Assembly (NCBI GenBank): GCA_015680685.1
Contig: MNCI01014774.1
Location: 617,431 to 681,430, forward strand
Direction: 5' to 3'
DNA length: 64,000 bases
Source of the DNA: Gnetum montanum
Taxonomy: Eukaryota > Streptophyta > Gnetopsida > Gnetales > Gnetaceae
Part shown: piece by piece, positions 21,195-34,000 of the stretch
Layout: every line of letters starts with the position of its first letter
Position numbering within the stretch: position 1 is the first letter of the stretch
Position numbers and translations under genes: made by a program
The notes under the pieces: model-generated
Seen by the model: only the letters and a program-made list of their open reading frames with translations
The model's database searches: none
Told to the model about the DNA's origin: nothing

Positions 21195-22386
21195 GCTGAT
21201 AAGGGTAGGCTTCTTAGTTTAGGTGAGAAATACTTGGGATCTGTTTATTTACTAAGATGATTATCTTATGGTTACAAATAGGGATGTGTATCTCCTAATA
21301 TATGGAAGAAGATATAGTTTGATGTTGAGCTGGTCAAGCACATCCTCGTATGGCATTGATACTAGGACATTCACATATGATAATAAAGTAAGATTTAGAT
21401 TACACAACATCGTCTATCATGAAAGGTAATATAATGGAATCTATAATCTCTATTCGTATATCTTAAAAGGAGACAAGATTAGTACAAGTTTCATTGAAAG
21501 TTATTTGATCATGAAGACTAAGATGCTTGGTAACAGTTCTTGTGATCATGTTTAATTAAATGTCATCATCAACATGTATCATTGAAACTAAGCTGATAAG
21601 GGTAGGCTTATCAGTTTAGGTGAGAAATACTTGGGATCTGTTTGTTTACTGAGATGATTATCTTATGGTTACAAATAGGGATGTGTATCTCCTAATATAT
21701 GGAAGAAGATATAGTTTGATGTTGAGCTGGTCAAGCACATCCTCGTGTGGCATTGATACTAGGACATTCACATATGATAATAAAGTAAGATTTAGATTAC
21801 ACAACATCGTCTATCATGAAAGGTAATATAATGGAATCTATAATCTCTATTCGTATATCTTAAAAGGAGATAAGATTAGTACAAGTTTCATTGAAAGTTA
21901 CCTGATCATGAAGACTAAGATGCTTGGTAACAGTTCTTGTGATCATGTTTAATTAAATGTCCTCATCAACATGTATCATTGAAACTAAGCTGATAAGGGT
22001 ATGCTTCTCAGTTTAGGTGAGAAATACTTGGGATCTGTTTGTTTACTGAGATGATTATCTTATGGTTACAAATAGGGATGTGTATCTCCTAATATATGGA
22101 AGAAGATATAGTTTGATGTTGAGCTGGTCAAGCACATCCTCGTATGGCATTGATACTAGGACATTCACATATGATAATAAAGTAAGATTTAGATTACACA
22201 ACATCGTCTATCATGAAAGGTAATATAATGGAATCTATAATCTCTATTCGTATATCTTAAAAGGAGACAAGATTAGTACAAGTATCATTGAAAGTTACCT
22301 GATCATGAAGACTAAGATGCTTGGTAACAGTTCTTGTGATCATGTTTAATTAAATGTCATCATCAACATGTATCATCGAAACTAAA
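21195..22386 (-). repeat. pol: Three tandem 397-398 bp copies of a retropepsin-coding segment
   Basis: Units begin at 21195, 21592 and 21990 (GCTGATAAGGGTA) and differ at only a handful of bases by eye. Minus-strand translation of a unit reads a decayed active-site loop (VDDDI*LNMI, consensus VDTGSSLNVM), then SFxDIRIEIIDSIILPF and later CPSINAIRGCA, in the place of the usual GRPWIHxxGAVPS. This is the Tat retropepsin. The active-site T-G is lost. The period is not a multiple of three, so the copies cannot form one protein; triplication followed inactivation or caused it. Confidence 0.75.
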
Positions 22387-23072
22387 GCTACATGCAACGC
22401 CTTGATGATGATTTAGAGTAATAATTGATAAATATTCCTTGTCTTCAAGTTAGTTTTAATGTTCTCATCATGAAAGTTTGAACTATTTGATCCATAATGA
22501 GGAACTAAAAGAAAAGAAGATATAGCTTTCATTCTAGCAAGAATGTTACTTGGGACCATAACACTCTTAAGAATATCATATACTATAGCGTGATGTTCTT
22601 TTAAGGTTGTCAAGAAGTCATATAAGGATAAGTTTGTGTCTTTAGAATAGATAATGCTGGTGATGTGCTTTAAGACCTTATTGTCTGTAGGCTGAGATGC
22701 TTGTGGAGTAGGTGCTATTGTAACTAGCTATATAGGATTGGATGAAATTAGGAGGTTGCTTGATGAAGCAATATCAAATTTTTGTTGGAAGAAAATATTC
22801 TTTACTATCTTGGAAGGTTTTTTCTATCCATTATTAGCCTTCTCCTTTGGCTTGCTTGATCATGTCTCATTAGGAATGGGTCCAAAGGTTATAGGAGTAA
22901 TTATACCTAATGAAATTGGATTAGATGGGTATATAAAAAAGGAGGATATGCTAATAGGTTGAGAAATACTAAATAATGATGGAGTAGTAGGAATATTAAG
23001 TAGAAAGGGCTAGAAAGGAGATATGGTAGGTTATGGTTGAGGGATAGAATGAGTGGTCCCAAAAGATGGAAT
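22387..23072 (-). pseudogene. gag: Tat gag C-terminus and pre-protease region
   Basis: Minus-strand reading shows a Pro/Ser/Ile-rich stretch (GTTHSIPQP near 23050), then LYDFLTTLKEHHAIVYDIL near 22610. The latter occupies the place of the LL-SS-HR-AL-K-L-A-V block that precedes retropepsin in Tat elements. KALHVAISFDDT at about 22400 is the standard protease entry (consensus KALHITVKC). The upstream part continues beyond family A copy 2 at 33292. Confidence 0.55.
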
Positions 23073-23077
23073 AGAGT

Positions 23078-23952
23078 TGATGAGCAGTGAAGTATCCAAC
23101 ACCCAACCATATGAGATACAAGTGTTCATGCATGATCTTTATCGAATTTCATAGATAGGGCAATGTGATTATGCAAGTAATTGGTTAGAGTTCACAATTG
23201 TTATCTTCCAATGTGAGCTAGTAAATTCAATGTGTATGGTTTAACTCACGATGAGGTATATGATAGATGATGTTGTATTGGCTATATAATGCCTAGTGAA
23301 CATGAAGTAAATGGAAAGTAATTGTGAGTCTAAGTGATAGTAAACAAATCTGATCTAGCCTATGTGATGAGTAGCTAGTCTTGATCTTCCATTCACACCT
23401 TTGACTTCATGTAACTACTACTGGGATTAGCAAGTACCACACTACTGGGTGTACTAAGTGATAGTTCTACTGGATTACCAAGTAGCTACACTTAAGTGTT
23501 TGAGATTAATCATACTCATTCCACTTAACAACAATAATGGTAAACTGCATAGAAAGTAAATCAGTAACTATGAAAATAGTAAACATTAAACTAAATGAAA
23601 GCAAAATAAAACTAAGTGTTTTTGCAATGATGGAAAGTATCTCAATCTTTATTTCTAGTCATGCAATGTGTCCAAGTACATCACACTCGAATAAAGACTC
23701 TGTTCAATCACTTAACATCACATTGTAGGCACACACTACTAAGTACTAAAAGCTAAAATCATGAAAACAAACTAAAAGAGTTCTGCTACTATGTTATCAA
23801 ATCTATTATAGATCCATGCACCTAAGTGTTGCTTTTATAGGTTGGCACATACTCCATGATATTGTTTATATGATAACATATTATGAGATACAATAACATA
23901 TCTATGCCATTGTAGATACAATATCGTTATGGTAAAATTTTTGACTTTATCA
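23078..23952 (-). repeat. 3' LTR of family A copy 2
   Basis: Begins TGATGAGCAGTG and ends ACTTTATCA; pairs with 32409-33286. By eye the first 180 bp differ at roughly one position in seven, mostly transitions, suggesting an older insertion than copy 3. Minus-strand PPT (TCATGGGGGTA) abuts at 23953. Confidence 0.9.
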
Positions 23953-24155
23953 TACCCCCATGACTGATTGAAGACTCATCCTCGAGTTAAAAAAATGAGG
24001 ATAGAGTCTTTTACAAAATTGGGAGGTAGATTTACATGACACTAACTACTTTGTAGATGACTCTTGAGTGTCGTGGTATTTTACAAAAATGACACAAACA
24101 TGACATGTGAAACTTTACAATACAAAAATAAAATTTGGTGAAGCTAGATTTAGCC

Positions 24156-26890
24156 TTATGTTGTTTCAGGTAGTGATGGCTCTTTCATTGGTTACTTTCC
24201 CTTATCATTCAGCTTTTGAAATTGGTGGTAGTTTAGGAGTGCTTGCAATTTCTCCTCTTTCATTCTTGGGTCGTGAACCGCCCATGCTGATGAACCAATG
24301 TTTAATAGAGTTGGCACATCCCACTAACATGGCAATTGTGGAAACATCTAGTTGGCTTTAACATATCATGTTGCAAACTATCATCTTTCTTCTTCAAAAG
24401 CTTTGGCCTTCTCTCTTAATTAATGATAATCTATTAATCTTTTGGCTAGGTTTGCTGTGACATCATTTTGTCCCTGGTAGCTAGCCTTAATTGCTTCTAG
24501 CTCTAAGTTTGCTACTAGAAGTTTCTGTAAAGCAACTTTGCGATCTACAAGCTTCTTCTTGTATAGGGCATATGTCGCTGGTACTTTTTGTTCAAGTTCA
24601 CTTCTAGGCTTACCTACTGTCAACATGGCCAGGTTAGCATAATAGAGGTTTGCTAACCCCATGTATTTTTTTAACTCTTCTATTTGTAGGTCTTTATTTT
24701 TCACTTCTGCTTTATAGGTGTGGGCCATGCTATCCAATATGGGTTTCTATTTTTGAATCTGTGTTGATATGGAATTAATTCTAGTCTTCGCCATAAAAAT
24801 CTCTTTCTTATTGATTTTTTTATACATTCTCACCTGATCTTGGAAGTGTTCCTTGAGCTGTTCATGCTACTTTGTCTTATTCTACCACATGCAAATTTTG
24901 ATGGCTGACTTCTGATGGATGGCATGCACCTCCTCCATGGAGAGGGTTCTTTTTTCTCTTACAAGGTAGCTCATATCTTGGTTGATCCTCACCAACTATT
25001 CCCTTAGCTAGTGAATGCTCTCTTCCAAAATAAATTTCTATTTTTAATAGTGGTCAACCACATGTTATCTGCAGTGAGTTGTTTATTTTCCTCTTGTAAG
25101 GAAACAAGTGCTTTAGCATAGACATATGTTTGGGATTTGGCTGCTAAATCATCCCATACCACCATTTCTTTCTCATTCTCCATCTCTTTATTGTTCTTAA
25201 GAAGGTAGCTTATCTACTTAGTTTTGAATTGTGCATGTTGTTCTGGTGTAATGAATTGAGTTGGATCTCTTCTTTCTACTCTTAGGGCTATGAGCTATTC
25301 TTATAATTTGCGAAGCTCATTCTCAACATGATCTACCTTGGTTTTGACCATGATCAATTTTTCTTTGGTGGTAATTAATTCAGGCTATGTTGTAGTGACA
25401 TTACTAGGAATGTTGAAGAGATTTGTCATAACTTGTCATGTCGGCAACAGTCTATCTAATACATCTTCATGATTTGTAGGAGTCATAGAGGTACCAGCTA
25501 ACATTTGAGCATCTTTGGTTCTAGAAAAACTTGTTGGTAGCACAATAGGTACATTGAAAGATCCTTTAATGTGATTTGTGATCACTTTTGTGGCTCCCAC
25601 TGCATCATGGTACTATATGACCACAACTGTGGCTCCTTCTTCAGATTCAAGTAGCACTTGGAATGATGCGATATTCCCAAACATTTGTTGTGATCACTGG
25701 GCCTCTCCTCATGACTACAATGATATTTTTCTATTGGTAGGATTTGCTGAGATGGTTGGCTTGACTGCATCATCAATTACTTTGAATAAATTGGCCTCTT
25801 TCCTACTTCCCCAACAAATGATTTCTGCAATTTGCTGCAAATGACTCATTGAAGGCCTATAATCTGGTGGTGGTGGTGGTGGAACTTCTTGTTGCTAATG
25901 ATATTGTTGTTTTGTGGTTTGTGTAAACTCCTCAGTGCCTGGTTGTTCTTCTATTTGGTCCTTTTTGGGAGGCACTAGCTTGAGCATTTTAGCATAGTAA
26001 GCATTCTGTACCTTCCTTAATGCATCATTTGTATATTCTAGGATGCTAGCTCATTTGCATAACTTTTGAATAAGGTAAGGGAATGGAAGTGTTAACTTCC
26101 ATTCCTTCTTCTTCTCAAACCACCTTTGGATTTCTATGAATTAGAGGTGAGTGATGTTTGCATTGAAATTTCCCATTAATATTGCACTACCTCTAACTAC
26201 ATATGTAGAGATTCAGTTTAATCTCTTGGTGAGAAATAGGTGATAAGTGCCAATTTTAAAATAGATCTTTTCTTTTTCAGTTAGTTCACTATATTCTTTA
26301 TTGTCCTTGCCATACACCCACTGCAACCATAGCTTCCTGGTGTTTGTGTTAGATCTTGTTAATATTTGTGACACCTTTGCCCCTTCATTGGGCACATTCA
26401 ATACCTTTGTAATTGCCTTAACTAAGTAAGACACTATGATCCCTTCAATTTTTATTGTAGCATTTGGTTCTCGATTCTACCAAAATTGGAGTATTTCTTC
26501 TAAATACCACTCCCCACTTGTTGTCAGAGTAGGCCACAAAGGAGATGATTGAAGTTGGGCCTTAACACCTTCTGAAGAAAATTCAAAAAATGGACCAAAT
26601 TTAAGTTCCACAATTATTGTCAACATGATGGAATTTTCCTGAATAGCCTAAAGGCATTTAGGTGATAGTGTGAGTTTCTGTTCCTGGATGGGCACTTGTG
26701 GAATGTTTACTTTTGCTTGAGTAGATTACTTTGTGGTAGGCGTTTGTTGATGAATACTAAAGGATTGTTCCTCTTTCTCTCCTTGTTTTGCTTGCAAGTT
26801 TTTCTTGCTCATTTATCCTCTTCCACCACATTGTGATCTTTTGCTTGCTAGTCATGGAAGTTCTCCTTGTGCTCCTCTTTTTGGGATCAT
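24156..26890 (-). pseudogene. ORF2 of family A copy 2
   Basis: Starts MIPKRGAQGELP at 26890 behind a conserved acceptor TTGCAG and ends ETT* at 24156, about 910 codons with stops. Matches copy 3 ORF2: FSIHQQTPT near the start, WLQWVYGKDNKEYSELTEKE and YFKIGTYHLF at 26340-26220, and a long coiled coil ending LELEAIKASYQGQNDV near 24480. Product unknown; see copy 3. Confidence 0.75.
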
Positions 26891-27492
26891 CTGCAATCAA
26901 TCAAGGGTTTAGAATTACTAGAGTATTCTCATAAATGAGCAACAATTTGGTACCTTACTCATACCCTTTTTTTATATTAAGTTCTTAGTTTATTATGATT
27001 TCAAAGTTAGAAAGTTTTTTAAGAACAACCCCATTAGTACTTTTCTATGGCGTAAAATGAGTGGTATGATCAATTACGAGTCTTATTAAAGTTGTTTTTG
27101 CCTTAACATGAGTGATTTACTTTAAAAATTCTTAATATGTCCCCTTAAACTTATCCTTATAATACCTTCCATTCATTAGTAATTTCAAAAAAATTAACTC
27201 AGATTTTCCTCACTAGAACCCCCCACAACTAAGATGAGCACCTTGGGATCATGTAGATTTGAAAATCATGAAAATCAAAGAAATAATGTGCAAGCTATGG
27301 GCACTAGAAGATGCGGTGTCAAAGCACTTAGTTACAAAGAAAAATCGGCAACAACTCTCCTTTTATGAAAATTAGATATGAAAATTCTTTCTAACTCCCC
27401 AATGCTATATATAGTATTTATAAGTGCAATATCATAAATATGCCATTGTACATGTGATATCATAGGTGCCTGTGATATCATAGATACAATAT
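26891..27492 (-). promoter_or_regulatory. Internal promoter-like block and intron before ORF2, copy 2
   Basis: On the minus strand, GATATC twice and AATATC (27492-27427) are followed by a TATA box, CTTATAAATA (27415-27424). An intron is predicted at 27154-26891, with its donor decayed to AAGG|ATAAGT and the acceptor GATTGATTGCAG intact before the ATG. Same layout as copies 1 and 3. Confidence 0.5.
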
Positions 27493-27499
27493 AACCTTA

Positions 27500-28953
27500 G
27501 AAAAAATGAAATTTTCTTAAGGTTTTTTAGGGAAAAATTAAGTCCCATTAAATGGCTGGAAGATATACATCATGTTGAAAGGATCTTGAAATGGAGATGA
27601 TGGTTTAGTTGTGAAAAATAAGCATTGAAAGTCTATGATTAAGGAATCTCAAGCTATGAAAGTGTATGAGGTGTTGATGGAAAGAATAGGATAGACAATG
27701 GTGTTGTGTCATTAGAACAAATAGTGTGAATGATATGGGAAGTGTTTATTGTCATTTCTCAAAATTGGAAGGCTCAAGATGATGTGGAATCACTTGGTAG
27801 GTATAAGATACAATAGTTATACAAGTGGATCCTCCCCAAAGCAAGCTCCAGCCATTATTACCTTTGTATAACCACACCTAGAAGTGTTCTTAGGCACTTA
27901 AATGTAACACATACCTGTTTAGCAAGACACACATGTTAGTACCACCAAATTGGAAAAATAACTCTATGTTACACAAAATCCTAAGTTATGATTATTTAAA
28001 TAGTGAGATGAAATGGGCTTAGAAGGGATTGGAGAAATTAGGACGTGAGGTGTCTTACCATAGGCATAATAAATGATTGTGTTTTATTAGTGGTTAAAGT
28101 AATCATTAGCCTTTATGTCCAAGATTCAAGCTAAGTTCAAACTACATTCTAGTGACATCACATCATTTCATCTCTTGGGATTACAATCACAAGACTATCA
28201 ATGTTACAAGGAGTATTTTCACTTGGCATATTGTCCAAGGAAGGAGTTTAAATCATCACATTTTATTTTTATGTTTACATGTTTGAGAAGTTGCCTATCT
28301 TCAAGCATGGGTAACATGTCTTTCCAGTGAGACCCCCAGAAATTTATTCTGTGCTCTTTCATTTTTATTTGTGTCAATCTTTTTAGGTAGCACTTATTTT
28401 ACTCTTACTCTTATTTTTTGTTAGATCTACAAGGATGTAATACAACCTTTGTAACATGATAGAACTTACAATAATAATTCAAAAAGAATCCACAAGTTCC
28501 CTTAATGTCACACCCTTTACATTCCCACTTAGTTCTTCACTTTTTGATCCAAGCATAATGATCACAAGTTTATTCTTAGTTGTATGATGGAAAAGAATGT
28601 CATTATGACCATGGTAAGAATCTCTTATTAATGGAATGTATGGATGGATGATGTGGGCTCATTGTGCAAATAATCATTCTCTTATGACTTGATATCATAG
28701 AGAAATATTCAGCTTGTTGCCTACATCTTACCTTTATTTGAATGTGTTTTATTAAGAATCAAAATTATTTACAAAGGGATTGAAAACAAAGTATAAAAGA
28801 AATGGAAAAGATAGTAAAAATTATGAAAAAGTATAAAGAATGAAAAATTAAAGAAATGTAAAAGTATAAAAGAATGAGAAAATATCAAAGAATGTGAAGA
28901 ATGAAAAGAATTATAAAACAAAAAATTAGAAAAATCACTTATTAATTCTAAAA
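27500..28953 (-). other. Inter-ORF spacer of family A copy 2
   Basis: Non-coding. AT-rich with a simple AAAGAATGAAAA-type repeat at 28780-28920. Blocks around 28440-28540 match the spacers of copies 1 and 3. No gene seen. Confidence 0.6.
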
Positions 28954-31900
28954 TCAAAGTAAAGTATCTCCCCCATGACTGAAATCATGGGTGAGTGTTT
29001 TGGAAATGCTCCCTAGATCTCTTGAATGAAACACTTTAGGTGGTTCTTCTACCATCTTTATTGATTTAGCTATTCTATTATTATCCCATGTAATTTTGAT
29101 AGTAATGGAGTTATGATCATTTAAGTTTCTATTTTCTTTTCCCTTTGGTGTATGATTATGAGAGGATTGTTTTGTTTTTGGGTCCTCAGTTGGAGTCATT
29201 TTCTCAATTTGGGAATTAGTAAGTATTTTTAGATGTTTCCATGCACGGTTAGATAGTTGTTGGTTCTTAGTTAGTGGCCGTAGGGTGACTTTTGATTTGG
29301 TGGCCTCTACTCTTTTGTTTGCATACACTAGTTGTTTATTGTTGTTATTGTGGATGGGAATGGTAACTGTGTTGACATTTTGAAGTGTTGGTCCATGATT
29401 GCACCCTTTTTTTTCAGCAGTAACGCATGGAATTCATTGCATGTGTACGACGCCATGCACGTCTTCTTGAGAAATCTCAATTGAAAAATCTCTCATACTT
29501 AGCTTAGTGTCAATTGTGCTAAGCCATGCCCTCCCCATGATTATTGGAAATTCATTATCAGTATCTTTCACATTGATAATTAAAAAGTTTGTTGGATATG
29601 ACCACCCATTGACAATGGTTACTACAATGTCTATCTACCCCAAAGGAGTGTTGATAGACTAATTTGCAAGCTGGAACTTGATATTGCATTCTTTCAATGG
29701 TGGTAGGTTCCATGGTTGATATGGTTTGTAGGAAATCAAATTCACCTTGGAACATGAGTCTATCAGAGCTTTGCATGGTAAATTTCTAGCTATTTGTAGA
29801 TAAATCAAAGAAATTCTTGGACCAATTCTCTTCTTAGGGAGTGGTCCTACCTTGATCTAGTTAGTGGTGATTTTAGTAAGCATGAAAACTTATATGTTTG
29901 GGCTTGAGGATGATGGAAGCTTGTTAATAGTGAGAAGATCTATTTTAGGAGAATATGGTCTCGATGAAGCTCCAATTCTACCAGGCTTCTCTAGACTTAT
30001 TCTAAAGAAAGGATATTTCTTTGTTTGGCCCTTAGCATTGCTGGTGAGATCCTCCACTTGTATACTTACTACCTTTACAACTTTCCTTTACTACAATTGT
30101 GATAGAAACTCTTCTTGCATTGCGGGTGGTAGCACTGGTGACAAAGGATTTGGAAAATTAGCTACTTGTGAATGCGCGTATGGGTTTGAATTGGTCCTTG
30201 GTGGTGTTGGTTGGTGGTATTCTAGTAGATAGTACTATGGAGTCTAAATAGTTGCATTTGCTGGTGAGATTGGACATTGAACATAGTGTCCATAAGTATC
30301 AAGTTGTCAATCTGGATACAGTTGATGTGGTAACTAGGATTAAGGCTACTACCACTACTGATAATATTACTCCTATGGCTACAACAAAGCTCCATTAGGA
30401 TAATACATTAGTTGAAGGTTCTAGTGGTGGTTACCTTGAGGATAAGGTAACCATTTGGGCATTTTTTTTTGAACAAATTTTGGGTTGATTGCATATGACC
30501 TTGTTTCTTACGAAATTTTTCCTTTACATCCAAGTCTCTCTTCTTTCTTTTGTCTTTACCTTTTGCGAAGGCTTGCTCTACTCTTTCCTCGACAATCTTT
30601 AATGCTGTTGTACATCTTTTATCAACTGAGTCCCACATTTTGCTACTTGTGTGGCTACATCGATAATAGATTTTTAAATTGGTAGCATCTCTTTTTGGAT
30701 TGCCTGGTCAAAGGTTTCTTCCTCTTAGGTATCACACTCTCATGCATCTCTCTTTCTTATTGATGGATCCTTATTGTACTCTTTAGCTGATTCTTTTTTT
30801 CTAAGTTTATCATCCTCTTTGGCCACTTAGTTTTGATAATCTTCCTTAGGTATAAACCCCAAGGGTCTCTCTGGTTTTACTTATTAGCCCATCTATGATG
30901 TACCTAAGTTGTTCCTTTGATGAAATCCATGGCCTAGGCATCTATGTAAGAATGAATAATATCTACCCATTTTTGCATCAAGGGTTTTGTAAGTCCCATG
31001 TTTCTAGCCCTAGATTTATTTTCAGAGATTTGATACTTATGAATAGGTCTGATATTTGTCATTAGTGATTTCAAGCATGGTACTCCAATGTCTAATGGAT
31101 TTAGGTTCTAGTGACTTGTACCAACTTTTCGCTTCCTTCACAAGTGTTCTAGAAAATAGCTTCAATTTCTCCTAATCATTCATTATGTTTTAAAGAGAAC
31201 AAGCATCATGAAATGCTTGAAGGTGATGCTATGGATTAGCATTGTAACCACATTTAAATTGTGACATATTGTTCATATCTAGCCATTCCATTTAGTTATC
31301 TCTCATGTTCTTGGTTGGTAGGTAGATAACTTCCTAAATATTGATAATGCTTTAGGTTGCCATATGTGGTTCATCATTGTTGTCAAGTTTGTATGCTCTA
31401 TTGTAGCAGTGCCCCCTTCTATGCTTGTACCTCTCTTGATCCTTTCTTCTGTCTCTTCTTCTTCTTCATTCATACTCGTCATCTTCTAAATCAAGGTATC
31501 TTGAATATCTATCATGATGACCATGAGTTCATTTTTCGTCCATATCAGAGTCCCTATACTTTTATCTTCTCTTGCTAGAGTCCTTCGATGATCGTGATGA
31601 GGTAGATAAGATGGTAGGAGAATGGTACTAGTTGGTTCTCCTTTTGTGACTCTTGTATGTCTCTTTGTAAGATTTAGCAGGATCCCTTGGCCTATAGTCC
31701 CACTTGTATCTTGAGTCAGTAGTCTTTCCCTTGTGTGTCTCTACTAAAGTAGAATGAAGTTGGGCTTTTACAAGTTTCTCTAATCTAATGACAGGTGTCT
31801 TTGAAGGATCCTCATGGTTCTAGTGGAGTTGTTTTGAAATGAATTGATTAGCATCAAGTTCTTCTATGATAGTAGAAGTGTTAGCCTACTTTCCTTTGCT

Positions 31901-32269
31901 GTGGATATGTTTGATCTCAACAGTAGCATATCTTCTCAAATTCTCCTTTGTGGGTTTAGAGGGTTTGGTCATGTGTTGAGTCACATGATACCCTTCTTGA
32001 ATATGGTAAAAATGCATTTTCTTTAGAGAAGTTTGTAGCATGTTTAGTGTTGCACATTTCAGAGGCAATATTATGTTATCTTGTATGTCACTCCACCTCA
32101 TTTTCTTATCTTGATGGAAGATGAAAGTAAAGTATAGATGGTATGGATTAGTGTGAGCATAAGTAATTCATGTCTACATTGGCATCCCCCATTTGTCTCC
32201 ATCAATAATTCTATCAGTGCTTCTTCTTATCTCCTTGATAGGTGATGATTGGTCATTATGTGAAGCCAT
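28954..32269 (-). pseudogene. gag: gag-protease of family A copy 2
   Basis: gag begins MASHNDQSSPIKEIRRSTD at 32269. The capsid region (about 31350-30880) includes RYIIDGLISKTRETLG, matching copies 1 and 3. A retropepsin follows at about 29790-29430: CKALIDSCSKVNLISY (consensus LIDSGSEVNLI), FQLAN, then YPTNFLIINV and NEFPIIMGRAWLSTI. The active-site Gly is Cys here. After protease the frame continues with a Lys/Thr/Asn-rich tail to GGDTLL* at 28954. Copies 1 and 3 end gag without protease. Confidence 0.8.
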
Positions 32270-32389
32270 ATTATAGTTCTTAGATGATTTGAGTTAAAAG
32301 TGCACTTTACTTATAGTTGTTAGATTTGACTTTAAGTTTCAAAAATAAGGAACTTTAAAAAATCAATTACTTAGCATAACATTGACTTG

Positions 32390-32407
32390 TACCCAGCACT
32401 GACACCA
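32390..32407 (-). other. Primer-binding site of family A copy 2 (decayed Asp type)
   Basis: The minus strand reads TGGTGTCAGTGCTGGGTA after the 5' LTR with one intervening base. Matches the tRNA-Asp complement at 12 of 18; four of the six differences are C-to-T or G-to-A. Assignment relies on the clearer sites in copies 1 and 3. Confidence 0.5.
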
Positions 32408-32408
32408 A

Positions 32409-33286
32409 TGATGAGTGGTGGAGTATCCAACATCCAACGATATGAGATATGAGTGTTCACGCATGATTTCGGTCGTATTTCATAGACAAAGCAATGTGAC
32501 TATGCAAGTAATTAGTTAGAGTTTGCAATTGTTGTCTTCCCATGTGAGCTAGTAAATTCAATGCATATGATTTAATTCATGATGAGGTATATATTAGATG
32601 ATGTTGTATTGGCCATATTATGCCTAGTGAACATGAAGTAAATGGAAAGTGATTTTGAGTCTAAGTGACAATAAAAAAATCTAATCTAGCCTATGCAATA
32701 AGCAACTAGTCCTCATCTTTCATTCATACCTTGGACTTCATGTAACTACTACTAGGATTACCAAGTAGCACACTAGTGGACGTACCAAGTGATAGTACTA
32801 TTGGGTTACCAAGTAGCTATACTTAAGTGCTTGATATTAGTCATACTCATTATGCTTAATGACAGTAATGGTAAAGTGCATAGAAAGTACATCAGTAACT
32901 ATGAAAATAGTAAACATTAAACTAAATGAAAGCAAAAATAAAACTAAGTGTTTCTGCAATGATGGAAAGTATTGTCGATCTTTATTTCTAGTCATGTAAT
33001 GTGTTCAAGTACATCACACTTAAATAAAGACTCCATTGAATCACTTAACATCACACTGCGGGTAGACACTACTAAGTACTAAAAGCTAAAACCATGAAAA
33101 CAAACTAAAAGAGTTCTACTACTATGTTATCAAATCTATTAGAGATCTATGAGCCTAAGTGTTACTTTGATAGGCTGACACACACCTTGTGATATCATTT
33201 ATACGATAATGTATCATGAGGTACGATAATGTATCTATAGCATCGAGAGATACGATATCATTATGGTGAAACGTTTGAATTTATCA
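32409..33286 (-). repeat. 5' LTR of family A copy 2
   Basis: Runs from TGATGAGTGGTGG to GAATTTATCA and is followed by the target duplicate AGAGT. Contains decayed GATATC/AATATC-type words near 33190-33260, the U3 part. Confidence 0.9.
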
Positions 33287-33291
33287 AGAGT

Positions 33292-34000
33292 ATTGAAAAA
33301 TGAAGTGAGGATTGATAACATTATTAGGTTAGAAATTGTTTGTATGGAGAAGCAAAGCTTGTGAGTAGGCTAAGTGGTTCTATGATAAATGGAATAGATT
33401 CAAGTGAAGTACTCTAAGTAGCTATGGTATTGATGTTATGAATGTAATGTGATAGAGGGTTGTTTTTGCCAAGCTCCCTTATTGGTTGCTCTTTGTCTTC
33501 ATCTATTAAGTGGATGTTAGATTCAAACATAATACTTCCTCTTCTTCCTCTAAGAGTGATGTGAGGACCAAGAGGCTAATCGAGGATGTCCTTTGACATA
33601 GCCTTCTTAATCTATAACTGTATGTTCTTTTGTATCTTTTCCTACTCCATGATAAAATTTTCTACTTTCTTAGCTTCCTTATTATCTAGTTCAATTGGAT
33701 GATCTTGATTAGGAAGAAAGGATGGTAAATAATTAGCCCACTCATACTTTACTATGAGCTTGAACATGTTAGGTGTTAGAAGATATCATAGCTCCCATTT
33801 AATATAGGCTATTTTATAATTCTTTAGGCTTAGTCTATTAGAAAACCCTTGACTCCCCCTTAGGTCCTTAGGTGTTAGAAAAACTTGAAGTAGATGATAA
33901 GTCAATAGTTGAAGCTATAAAAGTAATATGAATTCATAGGGATGTTATTAGTGTTTCGGTTCATCCCTACAAATAAGTTCATGCTTGAAACAAAATGAGA
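33292..34000 (-). pseudogene. gag: N-terminal gag remnant of the Tat element
   Basis: Minus-strand reading near 33790-33450 gives KYEWANYLPSFLPNQDHP, a charged helical stretch (NKEAKKVENFIME), and RRGSIMFESNIHLIDEDKE. I see no clear capsid core; it may have been deleted. Placement between 5' LTR and the pre-protease block argues for gag or an upstream ORF1. Weak call. Confidence 0.35.

Larger units (their letters stand above)
23078..33286 (-). mobile_element. Family A copy 2: complete pol-less gypsy-type element
   Basis: Full element of 10209 bp with LTRs 23078-23952 and 32409-33286, a perfect 5-bp target duplication AGAGT (23073-23077 and 33287-33291), primer site, gag-protease, internal promoter, ORF2 and PPT. 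It is the only copy in the window with a protease. Its sequence is more diverged from copies 1 and 3 than these are from each other, so it is a distinct subfamily. No RT, RNase H or integrase is present between 28954 and 26890. Confidence 0.9.
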
